Of a DNA stretch of 39,398 bases, positions 1-7,883 are shown piece after piece (the first letter of the stretch is position 1; every line of letters begins with the position of its first letter). Made by a program: the position numbers and the translations under genes. The notes under the pieces are model-generated. The model had not been told where the DNA came from, ran no database searches, and worked only from the letters and a program-made list of their open reading frames with translations. This stretch comes from Planctomycetota bacterium (GTDB lineage Bacteria > Planctomycetota > Phycisphaerae > Phycisphaerales > SM1A02): positions 1 to 39,398 of the forward strand of contig JAGWXC010000003.1 of the NCBI GenBank assembly GCA_018970045.1. The letters run 5' to 3'.

Positions 1-525
1 GGCCATGGCCGGGCCGAGATCGCTGCCGCCAATGCCGATGTTGATGACATGGCGGATGCGCTTGCCCGTTGAGCCAAGCCACGCGCCGGTGCGCACGGCC
101 GTGCTGAAGTGCGCCATGCGCCCGAGCGTGCCGTGCACGTCAGGCACCACATTGCACCCTTCGACCTCGATCGTCGCGGCGGCCGGTGCGCGCAGCGCGG
201 TGTGCAGCACCGAGCGACCCTCGGTCCAGTTCAGGCGCGCGCCCGCGAGCATGGCTGCGAAGCGCTCCGGCACCTGACGTTCTCGAGCGAGCTCGAGCAA
301 GAGGGCCATCGTCGTCGGCTGCATGAGCTGCTTGGACCAGTCGAGCGTCCATCCGGCGCCTGTGGCGGTGCAGCGTGCGGCGCGTCCGGGCTCAGCGGCG
401 AACGCAGCGCGCAGGTCGAGAGGCTCGATGTGCTGACGATGTGCGAGGACGGCCTTCCACGATGCGCAGTCGCACAGTCGGCTGCGAAGCGGAAGGGAAC
501 AGGCATCGGTTGTCGCACGCGACAT
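1..525 (-). CDS. pgi: glucose-6-phosphate isomerase, N-terminal part (cut by window edge)
   Basis: Interconverts glucose 6-phosphate and fructose 6-phosphate in the cytoplasm (glycolysis, gluconeogenesis). The 175 visible codons read open to the first base of the window. They contain two family signatures: NWTEGRSVLHTALR near residue 97 and INIGIGGSDLGPAM near residue 163. The TEGR region and the GIGGSDLGP loop help form the sugar-phosphate site. The C-terminal two thirds lies outside the window. The ATG is taken at 525 because a TACAGT hexamer ends six bases before it; no Shine-Dalgarno is present. It is divergent from transaldolase, so two sugar-phosphate enzymes share a 50-bp control region. 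Identity is secure. Confidence 0.93.
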   Translation of the reverse strand, partial: MSRATTDACSLPLRSRLCDCASWKAVLAHRQHIEPLDLRAAFAAEPGRAARCTATGAGWTLDWSKQLMQPTTMALLLELARERQVPERFAAMLAGARLNWTEGRSVLHTALRAPAAATIEVEGCNVVPDVHGTLGRMAHFSTAVRTGAWLGSTGKRIRHVINIGIGGSDLGPAMA

Positions 526-575
526 GGCCTGACTGTACCCCGGTCATGGCCAGCGCCGCGGGTACAGTTGATCCC
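526..575. promoter_or_regulatory. divergent pgi/tal promoter region with 9-bp inverted repeat
   Basis: The 50 bp between two start codons holds a perfect 9-bp inverted repeat: ACTGTACCC at 532-540 and GGGTACAGT at 560-568. Each arm contains a TACAGT on its own strand (532-537 minus, 563-568 plus). Each hexamer lies six (pgi) or seven (tal) bases from the ATG, as expected of -10 boxes for leaderless mRNAs. No good -35 is visible on either side. The arms could also be operator half-sites. Confidence 0.6.
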
Positions 576-1640
576 ATGAAGCAGACCGCCTTGCTCAATC
601 TCCTTGGCCAGAGCCCCTGGCAGGACAACATCACCCGCCGCATGCTCGACGATGGCTCGCTCGCGCGCACGATCGACGAGCTCGGCATCACGGGCCTGAC
701 GAGCAACCCGACGATCTTCGAGAAGGCGATCGGGTCGGGTTCCGAGTACGACGCGCAGGTCAAGGCGTGCGCAGCACGCGGGCTCGATGCCGATGCAACC
801 TTCTTCGAGCTTGCGCTCGAGGATCTCTGCCGAGCGTGCGATCTGTTCCTGCCGATCCATCGCCGTACCGGGGGTGTGGATGGCTGGGTGAGCCTCGAGG
901 TGAGCCCGCTCCTGGCCAACGACACGCAAAGCACGGTCGAGGCGGCGGTGGCGCTGCACGCGCGGGCGGGTCGCCCGAATCTCTTCATCAAGGTGCCGGG
1001 CACGCCTGAGGGGCTGCCGGCGATCACCGAGCTCATCGCTCGTGGCATCCCGGTCAACGTGACGTTGCTCTTTGACGTGGCGCAGTACGAGGCCACGGTG
1101 CTGGCGTACATCAAGGGGCTGGAGCAGCGCGTGGCAGCGGGGCTGGCTCCGGACACCTGCAGCGTGGCAAGCGTCTTCATCAGTCGGTGGGACAAGGCCA
1201 CGGCGAGCCTGCCCGAAGGCCTGCGCAACCGGGTCGGCATCGCGATGGGGCGAGCGTGCTACGACCGGTTCCTGGATCTCTTCTCGGGCGATCGGTTCGA
1301 GGCGCTGCGGGGCAAGGGCGCGCGGCCTCAGCGCCTGCTCTACGCGAGCACGGGCACGAAGGACCCGGCTCTGCCGAAGTCGTTCTATGTCGAGGCGCTC
1401 TGCAGCCCGGGCACGGTCAACACGATGCCTGAGGATGCTCTGCATGGCTTGGCCAATGCGGGCACACTCAAGGCATGCTTCGTGCCCGGTGATCCGGCGA
1501 CCGCCGAGGTGTTGAAGGGAGCGATGGCGCACGGCATCGATCTCGCCAAGCTGGCCCATCAGCTCCAGACCGAAGGTCGCGATGCCTTCATCGCGAGTTG
1601 GCATGCGCTCCTCAAGAGCATCCAATCCAAGCGTGGATAA
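576..1640 (+). CDS. tal: transaldolase
   Basis: Transfers a dihydroxyacetone unit between sugar phosphates in the non-oxidative pentose phosphate pathway; cytoplasmic. The 354-residue protein carries the N-terminal GITGLTSNPTIFEKAI block (binding strand of the barrel), a central VNVTLLF, and NLFIKVPGT in which Lys139 is the expected Schiff-base lysine. Length and motifs fit the longer transaldolase type found in actinobacteria and cyanobacteria rather than the ~320-residue E. coli type. The open frame extends upstream, but ATG 576 is chosen because it starts the conserved region and has TACAGT seven bases before it. Divergent from pgi, which supports a shared carbohydrate role. Confidence 0.94.
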   Translation: MKQTALLNLLGQSPWQDNITRRMLDDGSLARTIDELGITGLTSNPTIFEKAIGSGSEYDAQVKACAARGLDADATFFELALEDLCRACDLFLPIHRRTGGVDGWVSLEVSPLLANDTQSTVEAAVALHARAGRPNLFIKVPGTPEGLPAITELIARGIPVNVTLLFDVAQYEATVLAYIKGLEQRVAAGLAPDTCSVASVFISRWDKATASLPEGLRNRVGIAMGRACYDRFLDLFSGDRFEALRGKGARPQRLLYASTGTKDPALPKSFYVEALCSPGTVNTMPEDALHGLANAGTLKACFVPGDPATAEVLKGAMAHGIDLAKLAHQLQTEGRDAFIASWHALLKSIQSKRG

Positions 1641-1655
1641 GCGCCAAAAGCGAAG

Positions 1656-1681
1656 CCGCCCCAGGCGAAGGCCCAGGGCGG
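1656..1681. terminator. possible bidirectional terminator hairpin
   Basis: CCGCCC at 1656-1661 can pair with GGGCGG at 1676-1681. The hairpin lies 15 bp after the tal stop and just beyond the 3' end of tRNA-Leu on the other strand. There is no T-tract, so this is a weak call. Confidence 0.35.
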
Positions 1682-1684
1682 GAA

Positions 1685-1768
1685 TGCGGTTGAGAGGACT
1701 TGAACCTCCACGGGTTTTACCCCACTAGAACCTGAATCTAGCGCGTCTGCCAATTTCGCCACAACCGC
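1685..1768 (-). tRNA. tRNA-Leu (anticodon CAG)
   Basis: A class II tRNA folds on the minus strand. Acceptor GCGGTTG pairs with CAACCGC, the anticodon loop TTCAGGT has CAG in the middle (reads CUG), a long variable arm follows, and the T loop is TTCAAGT. The discriminator is A. CCA is not encoded. The stretch reads as a fake short ORF through the tRNA. Confidence 0.95.
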
Positions 1769-1781
1769 AAGTGGGGCGACG

Positions 1782-1787
1782 AGTATA
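1782..1787 (-). promoter_or_regulatory. -10 box of tRNA-Leu
   Basis: TATACT on the minus strand ends 13 bases before the tRNA 5' end, so initiation would fall about seven bases before the mature RNA. No convincing -35 is seen. Confidence 0.55.
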
Positions 1788-1868
1788 GCGATCCGATCAC
1801 ACGAAGGAAAGGCAGTTATCCGTGTGCGCTGAACCGCTGGCTCCACGGGACGCCGCGTGACGAAGCAG

Positions 1869-1901
1869 GCAGCCCCGCCCGGTGTGGCCGGACGGGGCTG
1901 C
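1869..1901 (-). terminator. terminator-like hairpin after recA
   Basis: A perfect 9-bp stem (GCAGCCCCG with CGGGGCTGC) around a 15-base loop sits about 20 bases past the recA stop codon. It has no T-run, as is common in GC-rich genomes. Confidence 0.6.
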
Positions 1902-1920
1902 GTGGGGATGCGTGGTCAGC

Positions 1921-3279
1921 TCACTCGCTCTTGCTCTTCACGAGCGGCGCGTTGGGGTTGGCTGCGCGGAACGCCAGGACGCCCTTGCGGATCTCGATCA
2001 CGAGGTCGCGGTTCTCGCGCAGGAACTGCTTGGATGCTTCGCGGCCCTGGCCGAGGCGAACATCCTTGAAGCTGAACCAAGCGCCGCTCTTCTCGACCAC
2101 GTTGGCGTTGACGGCCAGATCGAGCAGGTCACCGACCCACGAGATGCCCTCGTCGAACATGATGTCGAACTCGGCTTCGCGGAAGGGGGGAGCGATCTTG
2201 TTCTTGACGATCTTGGTGCGCACGCGGTTGCCCACGTTGCGCTCGCCATCCTTGATGGCGCCGATGCGACGGATGTCGACGCGAACCGAGGAGTAGAACT
2301 TGAGCGCACGGCCGCCGGTGGTGGTTTCGGGGCTGCCGAACATGACGCCGATCTTTTCGCGCAACTGGTTGATGAAGATCACGATGGTCTCGCTCTTGGC
2401 GATGGCACCGGTGAGCTTGCGCAGAGCCTGGCTCATGAGGCGAGCCTGGAGGCCAACGTGGCTGTCGCCCATTTCGCCTTCGATTTCGGCGCGCGGGATG
2501 AGTGCGGCCACCGAGTCGACGACGATGACATCGACGGCGTTCGAGCGCACCAGCATTTCGCAGATCTCAAGCGCCTGTTCGCCGGTGTCGGGCTGCGACA
2601 CGAGCATTTCATCCAGGTTCACGCCCAACTTCTTGGCCCATGACGGGTCGAGCGCGTGCTCGGCATCGATGAAGGCCGCCGTGCCACCCGTGCGCTGCGC
2701 GTTGGCGACGACGGTGAGGGCCAGCGTGGTCTTGCCGCTGGACTCGGGGCCGAACACCTCGATGATGCGGCCGCGCGGCAGGCCACGCCCGCCCAGCGCC
2801 AGGTCGAGGCTGAGCGCGCCGGTGGAGACCGCGGGGATGGGCGTGATGTTCTCGCCGTCGAGCTTCATGATCGAGCCCTTGCCGAAGGACTTTTCGATCT
2901 GGCCCATGGCCGCTTCGAGTGCCTTGAGCTTGCCCTTGGAATCGAGCCCGTTGGTGCGCGGATCACCCGCGGAGGCATCGGAGACGAACGGCTTGGGTTC
3001 GACGGTGCGGCTGCCGGCATCGCCAGCGGCCGGTGCCTTGCCTGCGGTGGGTGCGGTGACGGATACGGTGGACGGCTTGGCCATGCTGCTCCCCTGAGTG
3101 GTGCTGCCTTCGAGGCGCGCAGGCGAGGAGGCCGACGAGGCATCCGTGCCTGCTGCGGTTCGAGTTGTAACGGCTTTCGCCTGCTCTGGCGCGCGGGTTG
3201 CGGCGCGTGCGACGGTTTCGGCGGGCTTGCTGGCGGTGGTGGTCTTGCTGGCGGTTTGGGCTGCGGTGGGGGCTGACAT
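1921..3279 (-). CDS. recA: recombinase RecA with long N-terminal extension
   Basis: Forms ATP-dependent filaments on single-stranded DNA for recombination and triggers LexA autocleavage in the SOS response. The core occupies about residues 117-452 of 452. Walker [10 protein letters not shown] is at 177-185, followed by [10 protein letters not shown] and the INQLREKIG loop. Before the core lies a ~116-residue Ala/Thr/Ser/Pro-rich region absent from ordinary ~350-residue RecA proteins. Its codons keep the high third-position GC of real coding DNA. ATG 3279 is chosen because AAAGGA precedes it by seven bases; a GTG at 3294 lies inside that Shine-Dalgarno region. A second candidate, ATG 3084 (residue 66) after AGGGGAG, would leave a shorter extension. 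Promoter carries a LexA box. No intein. Confidence 0.95.
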   Translation of the reverse strand: MSAPTAAQTASKTTTASKPAETVARAATRAPEQAKAVTTRTAAGTDASSASSPARLEGSTTQGSSMAKPSTVSVTAPTAGKAPAAGDAGSRTVEPKPFVSDASAGDPRTNGLDSKGKLKALEAAMGQIEKSFGKGSIMKLDGENITPIPAVSTGALSLDLALGGRGLPRGRIIEVFGPESSGKTTLALTVVANAQRTGGTAAFIDAEHALDPSWAKKLGVNLDEMLVSQPDTGEQALEICEMLVRSNAVDVIVVDSVAALIPRAEIEGEMGDSHVGLQARLMSQALRKLTGAIAKSETIVIFINQLREKIGVMFGSPETTTGGRALKFYSSVRVDIRRIGAIKDGERNVGNRVRTKIVKNKIAPPFREAEFDIMFDEGISWVGDLLDLAVNANVVEKSGAWFSFKDVRLGQGREASKQFLRENRDLVIEIRKGVLAFRAANPNAPLVKSKSE

Positions 3280-3347
3280 GGTGAGTCCTTTCACGAGGTG
3301 GTCACGTTGGGTTGGGACGGGAGGTCCGATTCCGTTCGGTAGGTGTT

Positions 3348-3377
3348 AGGGTAGACCGAACACATGTTCGGTGTCAA
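3348..3377 (-). promoter_or_regulatory. SOS promoter of recA with LexA box
   Basis: On the minus strand, -35 TTGACA (3372-3377) and -10 TACCCT (3348-3353) are separated by 18 bp. The spacer contains CGAACACATGTTCG (3357-3370), which matches the CGAACN4GTTCG LexA site of Gram-positive and many other bacteria. LexA binding here would directly block polymerase. The predicted start near 3341 leaves a ~60-base leader that carries the Shine-Dalgarno. Confidence 0.85.
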
Positions 3378-3487
3378 GCGAACGGATCGAGGCGGGCAGT
3401 GTGACGCCCGGAGGAGCAACATCCGGGGAACCCGCGGAAAATTCGGTGGTGATTCCTGCCCTGATTCGCTCGCAGAGCGACCTGGGC

Positions 3488-3493
3488 TAAGGT
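3488..3493 (+). promoter_or_regulatory. possible -10 box of the metalloprotease gene
   Basis: TAAGGT ends six bases before ATG 3500, the spacing seen at other leaderless-type starts in this window. The hexamer itself is a weak -10, and its AAGG could instead act as a poor Shine-Dalgarno. Confidence 0.35.
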
Positions 3494-3499
3494 AAGCCC

Positions 3500-5701
3500 A
3501 TGCCGCTCCCCACGACCCTCGCTGCCTTGGTTCTCGGACAGTTGACGCCTTGGATCGGCCAACCGATCCCCAGTCCGATCGTTCGTGAGGATGTGGAACT
3601 CGCCCCCGCGCTTGCCCAAGCCGCTTCGGTCGTGCGCATCGACCTGCCGGCGTGGGCCGCCACGCGGGCCAACGAGCTGCAGCGCTGGCAGGGGGTGCCC
3701 ATCGCGCCCGGTCGCAACGTCGACCTCACCCTGACCCGAGTGAACCCCTTCACCGACGATGCCACGATCGTCGATGCGCAAGGCGAGAAGACCGAAGCGG
3801 TGATCGACGCTCCGACCGTCGATTGCTTCATGGGTTCGGTCGACGGTGAACCGGGTTCACGCGCGTACATCGCCATCAGCGAGTTCGGTCACTACGGCTA
3901 TGTGCTGGCGCAGGGCCGCACGTTCATCCTCTCGAGCGGTGACTTCGGCTCGAACCTGCCCACGCTCTTCTATGACCTCGGTGCACTGCCGCCTGGCCTC
4001 GTGCCCACACCGACCTTCACGTGCTCGGAACTCACGGTGCCCGGCGCCAAGCCGCCGGTGACCACGCCCGTCGATGGCTCGCTCGCGGGCTCGCCGTGCC
4101 GACAGGTGCGTATCGCCGTCGAGACCGATCACGAGTATCTGCAGTCGCTCTTCGGCGGCAGCACGACGGCGGCGACCGCCTACACCGCGGTCCTCATGGG
4201 CGCCGTGAACGAGCTCTACGTGACGGCGCTCAACACGCGCATCGGCGTGAACTACCTGCGCCTGTGGAGCACGCCGAACGATCCGTGGTCGGCGACCTCC
4301 ACGGGTGCCGAACTTGGCGTCTTCCGTGACTACTGGGCGGCGAACATGGGCTCGCAGCCCCGCGAACTCGCCCACTTCCTCTCCGGGCGCGGACTCGGCG
4401 GCGGCGTGGCCTGGCTCAGCGTCGTCTGCAATCCTGATTACGGCTTCGGGCTCAGCGCCAACCTCGGTGGGTCCTTCCCGTATCCGATCATCAACAACTC
4501 GGATGCGAACTGGGACATCATGGTCGTGGCACACGAGATCGGCCACAACTTCGGCACCACGCACACGCACAACTTCAGCCCGCCGGTCGATGGCTGCGGC
4601 TCGAATCCGCAGGATTGCGCCGTCGCCGACCAGGATCTGGGCACCATCATGAGCTACTGCCACATCTGCCCGGGTGGCCTCGCCAACGTGCGCATGGAGT
4701 TCCACCCGGTCTGCATCACGGCCATGCATGGGCACCTCGATGGCAACGGCTGCGCGGAGGAAGGCTCGTCGCGCCCGCCGCAGACGATGATCGATGCGAT
4801 CACGGCACTGCCAGGCCAGCCGGTGACCTTCGATCCGCTCGCCAACGACATCCCGATCAACTGCGAGGCGATTTCGCTGCGCTTCTATGCGCCGACCACC
4901 GCGCTCGGTGGTGTGGTTGAGCGCGTCGGCACGACCGGTTCGGTCCTGCGCTACACGGCACCAGCGGGCAGCGCCGGCAACGATGTGATTGCCTATGCGA
5001 TCGAAGAGGCTTCGGGCGCCACCGCGACCGGTGAGATCCGCGTGCAGGTGAAGCCGGTGCGAGCCGCCACGCCGGTGCAGGGCGACGTGCCCGCGCTCCT
5101 GGTCGACTACTACAACCTGAGCGCGGCGCCGCCATCGGTGCTGCCTGACTTCACGCAGCTCACGCCGTATCGAAGTTTCTCGTCGGCCACCGTGAACTAC
5201 GCGTCGACCGGCGGCAACTTCGCCGACAGCCAGCGCGCGGACACCGTCGGCGCGGTGTGGACCGGCTGGATCAACGTGCCGACCTCTGCGGACTGGACCC
5301 TCTTCATCGAGAGCGATGATGGTTCGCGGCTGTGGATTGGCGACCAGATGCTCATCGACAACGATGGCCTGCACGGGATGGTCGAGCGTTCAGGCACGAT
5401 CGCGCTGGCTGCGGGCAAGCACCCCGTGCGCCTGGCCTTCTTCGAGAATGGCGGCGGTGCCGGCATGATCCTGCGGTGGCAGGGGCCGGGCGTGGCGAAG
5501 GCCGTGATCCCGGCGTCGGCGCTCACGCGCGGCGGCACCGTGAACCGCAGCGACATCAACCTGGATGGTCGTGTCGATGGTGGTGACCTCGGCCTCCTGC
5601 TCGCTGCGTGGGGCACGGCCAATGCCGCCGCCGACATCGACCAGAGCGGCACCGTGGACGGCGCCGACCTCGGCACGTTGCTGAGCGCGTGGACTGGTTG
5701 A
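3500..5701 (+). CDS. secreted reprolysin-like zinc metalloprotease with PA14 and dockerin-like domains
   Basis: Predicted extracellular protease of 733 residues. The N-terminus is hydrophobic but lacks a clear basic n-region, so it is only a tentative signal peptide. The catalytic motif HEIGHNFGTTH starts at residue 345 (HExxHxxGxxH) and is followed by a Met-turn, IMSYCH, near residue 384; this is the metzincin/M12B pattern. A cadherin-like/Big_9-type segment (about 435-520, with DPLANDIP and LRYTAPAGSAGND) follows. Then comes a PA14 domain (about 532-672, with IESDDGSRLWIGDQ). Last are two Ca-binding dockerin-like repeats (about 684-732, DGRVDGGDLG and SGTVDGADLG). The tail closely matches the one on the unlinked secreted protein at 23748-24641. 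PA14 suggests glycan binding; substrate unknown. Confidence 0.87.
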   Translation: MPLPTTLAALVLGQLTPWIGQPIPSPIVREDVELAPALAQAASVVRIDLPAWAATRANELQRWQGVPIAPGRNVDLTLTRVNPFTDDATIVDAQGEKTEAVIDAPTVDCFMGSVDGEPGSRAYIAISEFGHYGYVLAQGRTFILSSGDFGSNLPTLFYDLGALPPGLVPTPTFTCSELTVPGAKPPVTTPVDGSLAGSPCRQVRIAVETDHEYLQSLFGGSTTAATAYTAVLMGAVNELYVTALNTRIGVNYLRLWSTPNDPWSATSTGAELGVFRDYWAANMGSQPRELAHFLSGRGLGGGVAWLSVVCNPDYGFGLSANLGGSFPYPIINNSDANWDIMVVAHEIGHNFGTTHTHNFSPPVDGCGSNPQDCAVADQDLGTIMSYCHICPGGLANVRMEFHPVCITAMHGHLDGNGCAEEGSSRPPQTMIDAITALPGQPVTFDPLANDIPINCEAISLRFYAPTTALGGVVERVGTTGSVLRYTAPAGSAGNDVIAYAIEEASGATATGEIRVQVKPVRAATPVQGDVPALLVDYYNLSAAPPSVLPDFTQLTPYRSFSSATVNYASTGGNFADSQRADTVGAVWTGWINVPTSADWTLFIESDDGSRLWIGDQMLIDNDGLHGMVERSGTIALAAGKHPVRLAFFENGGGAGMILRWQGPGVAKAVIPASALTRGGTVNRSDINLDGRVDGGDLGLLLAAWGTANAAADIDQSGTVDGADLGTLLSAWTG

Positions 5702-5767
5702 CTGGGAGCGTTCCCTCGCAGCGCGGCGCCGGCCCGCCCGGCTTCACCGCTGTGAGGGTTCATCCAT

Positions 5768-5810
5768 GCGGATCACTGCGGATCACTGCGGATCACTGCG
5801 GATCACTGCG
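5768..5810. repeat. 10-bp tandem repeat, four copies
   Basis: GCGGATCACT is repeated four times without change, ending in a partial GCG. It lies in the gap between the metalloprotease stop and the stop of the convergent amidohydrolase. The rest of the 5702-5815 gap shows no gene or clear terminator. Confidence 0.9.
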
Positions 5811-5815
5811 CTGCT

Positions 5816-7015
5816 TCAGGCGCTCGGTGCGAGCGCCATCGCGCACATGGCCATCACGCCCGTGGCGATCGCGTCGTCGTTGAAGTCAAAGTGTGGTGAG
5901 TGCAACGGGTGCACGGGTGCGCCCTCGCGGCATGTGCCGAGCACGATGTAGCACGCGGGCACGCGCAGGCCGTAGTAGCTGAAGTCCTCGGCTCCCATGA
6001 CGGGCGCAGGCATCGTGCGGTTGTTCGCGCTGCCGACCGCGCGTGAGAGCTGGCGGCTGGCGAGCTCGGTGAGCGCCTCGTCGTTCACGGTCACGGGGTA
6101 GCCATCGCGAAACGCTACGGTCGCCGTGCAGCCGTGCGCGAGCGCGGTGTTCGTGGCCACGTGCTTGATGCGCTCCTTGACCTCGGTGCGGGTCGACTCG
6201 CGCAGGGTGCGCATGGTGCCCAGCAGGTCGACGCGTTCGGGCATGACGTTGCCGGCGGTACCGCCGTGGATCGAGCTGATGCCCACGACCGCGGCATCGA
6301 GCGGATCGAGCGTGCGCGCCACGATCTGCTGCAGCGCGACGACGATGGCACTCGCCGCCAGCACCGCATCGCGGCCGGTGTGCGGCATGGCGGCGTGCGA
6401 GCCCGTGCCGTGCACGGCGATCTTGACCTCATCGGCGCTCGCCATGACGGGCCCCGCGCGCAGCGCGACCGCGCCGGTCTCGAGCCATGGCCAGCAGTGC
6501 AGGCCCATGATGCGATCGACCGGCGGACCGAGCACCGATCCATCGAGCGCACCGCTCTCGATCATGTGGCGACCGCCGCCGCCGCCTTCCTCGGCCGGTT
6601 GGAAGACGAGCGTGATCGGATGCGGCAGCCGACCGTCGCGGCCCAGTGCAGCGAGCACGCGGGCGGCACCGATCAGGATCGTGGTGTGGCCGTCGTGCCC
6701 GCATGCATGCATGCGGCCCGGGATCGTGCTTGCCCACGCGGCGCCGGTCGCTTCCGTGATCGGCAGGGCATCCATGTCGGCGCGCAGGGCGGTGGCTCGA
6801 TCGCCGGGTGCAGCAATGTGTGCCAGCACGCCGGTGCCGCGCGCCAGGCCGCCGCGGTGCTCGATGCCAGCGGCTGCGAGTTCACGCTGCACGACCTCGC
6901 TCGTGCGCTGCTCCTCGAACGCGGTCTCGGGGTGCGCGTGCAGGTCGCGACGCAGCGCGATGAGTGAAGGCAGTTCCTGGGCGATCAGCGCGCGCAGCCG
7001 TTCGGTCGTGGGCAT
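5816..7015 (-). CDS. M20 family amidohydrolase (IAA-amino acid/hippurate hydrolase type)
   Basis: Predicted cytoplasmic metal-dependent hydrolase of N-acyl or N-aminoacyl amides, 399 residues. Family motifs in order: LRRDLHAHPE (N-terminal), ALRADMDALPI, MHACGHDGHT (the His-Asp metal site with the conserved Cys), FQPAEEGGGG (catalytic and metal Glu pair), and GAEDFSYY near the C-terminus. A lid/dimerisation domain lies between about residues 185 and 300. The exact substrate cannot be told from sequence. The ATG has TAGGCT ending six bases upstream and no Shine-Dalgarno, so a leaderless mRNA is likely. The upstream neighbour is a separate permease gene in the same direction, 52 bp away with its own promoter-like box. 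Confidence 0.88.
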   Translation of the reverse strand: MPTTERLRALIAQELPSLIALRRDLHAHPETAFEEQRTSEVVQRELAAAGIEHRGGLARGTGVLAHIAAPGDRATALRADMDALPITEATGAAWASTIPGRMHACGHDGHTTILIGAARVLAALGRDGRLPHPITLVFQPAEEGGGGGRHMIESGALDGSVLGPPVDRIMGLHCWPWLETGAVALRAGPVMASADEVKIAVHGTGSHAAMPHTGRDAVLAASAIVVALQQIVARTLDPLDAAVVGISSIHGGTAGNVMPERVDLLGTMRTLRESTRTEVKERIKHVATNTALAHGCTATVAFRDGYPVTVNDEALTELASRQLSRAVGSANNRTMPAPVMGAEDFSYYGLRVPACYIVLGTCREGAPVHPLHSPHFDFNDDAIATGVMAMCAMALAPSA

Positions 7016-7021
7016 GGGGCA

Positions 7022-7027
7022 AGCCTA
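7022..7027 (-). promoter_or_regulatory. -10 box, leaderless type, for the M20 gene
   Basis: TAGGCT on the minus strand ends six bases before ATG 7015. Confidence 0.5.
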
Positions 7028-7067
7028 GCGGGCGGCCGTGGCTCGAGCCACGAACGCACGCCTGGCA

Positions 7068-7853
7068 TCACGCCGTGAGCATCTTGATGGCGATGCCCAG
7101 CAGCGTGAGGCCCACGATCGACTTGAGCCAGCGAGCATCGAGCCGTGCAGCGAGCATGCTGCAGACGATGGCCAGTGGCAGCGCGCCCACGAGCAGCAGG
7201 CCGAGCAGCGACCAATCGGTGCGCCCTTGCACGGCGAACGAGCCGCCCGCAACGAGCGCCACGGGAATCGCAAAGACCGTGTCGGTCGCCACCAGGCGGA
7301 TCGGCGTCATGCGAAGGGGATAGAGCGCGCGCAGCAGCACCGCGCCAATGGCCCCCGCGCCGATCGAGGTGGCGGCGATCACGGAGCCGAGGAGCGCACC
7401 AGCGACGACCGTGAGCGCAGCCTGCGGCTTCTTGAAGCGCTCGGGATCAGCCAGACGCTTGGCGGTGCTCAGCCGTTGCACCACGTGGCCAAAGAGCATC
7501 GAGAGGCCCGAAACCAGGATCAGAGCGCCCATCGTGCGCACGACGAGGACCTTCTGGTCGGGCTCGACCTTGATCGCGAGCACCGAGCCCACCACGATGC
7601 AGGCCGGGATGCTGCCGAGCCAGAGCCGCCGCACGACCTGCATGTCGACGTGCTGGCCGCGGAAGTGGATGGTGCCCGCGGCGATCTTCACGACCGACGC
7701 GAAGAGCAGATCAGTGGCGATCGCCACGACCGGATCGATGCCAAAACCCAGCACCAGGATCGGCGTCATGATCGCGCCGCCGCCCACGCCCGTGAGCCCG
7801 ACGAACGCGCCCACGAGAGCACCGGCAGCGACGACCAGCAGGGGATCAGGCAC
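7068..7853 (-). CDS. TauE/SafE family (DUF81) membrane permease
   Basis: A 261-residue integral membrane protein of the sulfite/sulfoacetate exporter superfamily. It shows the internal two-fold repeat of the family. The N-terminal half opens with GLTGVGGGAIMTPILVL and the second half has GSVIAATSIGAGAIG, each followed by ATD (AIATDLLFA and VATDTVFA). About seven or eight hydrophobic segments can be counted. The carried anion is unknown; sulfite, sulfonates and small organic acids are all possible in this family. The start is GTG 7853, with TACACT six bases upstream and no Shine-Dalgarno. No sulfur-metabolism gene is adjacent, so context does not help. Confidence 0.85.
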   Translation of the reverse strand: MPDPLLVVAAGALVGAFVGLTGVGGGAIMTPILVLGFGIDPVVAIATDLLFASVVKIAAGTIHFRGQHVDMQVVRRLWLGSIPACIVVGSVLAIKVEPDQKVLVVRTMGALILVSGLSMLFGHVVQRLSTAKRLADPERFKKPQAALTVVAGALLGSVIAATSIGAGAIGAVLLRALYPLRMTPIRLVATDTVFAIPVALVAGGSFAVQGRTDWSLLGLLLVGALPLAIVCSMLAARLDARWLKSIVGLTLLGIAIKMLTA

Positions 7854-7859
7854 GCTGCG

Positions 7860-7865
7860 AGTGTA
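7860..7865 (-). promoter_or_regulatory. -10 box, leaderless type, for the TauE/SafE gene
   Basis: TACACT on the minus strand ends six bases before GTG 7853. Confidence 0.55.
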
Positions 7866-7883
7866 AGGGAATCGCCCCGGGCC

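Noticed and set aside
1559-1846. Short open frame through tRNA-Leu
   Set aside because: It is a translation of the tRNA and its flanks; the familiar Lys-Leu-Ala-Asp-Ala run is the tRNA-Leu shadow.
3857-5374. Long minus-strand frame opposite the metalloprotease
   Set aside because: Arg/Val/Asp-rich antisense frame with no recognisable motif; the plus strand encodes a complete multidomain protein.
5768-5810. Possible CRISPR array at the 10-bp and 9-bp repeats
   Set aside because: Units are far too short and have no spacers; there are no cas genes.
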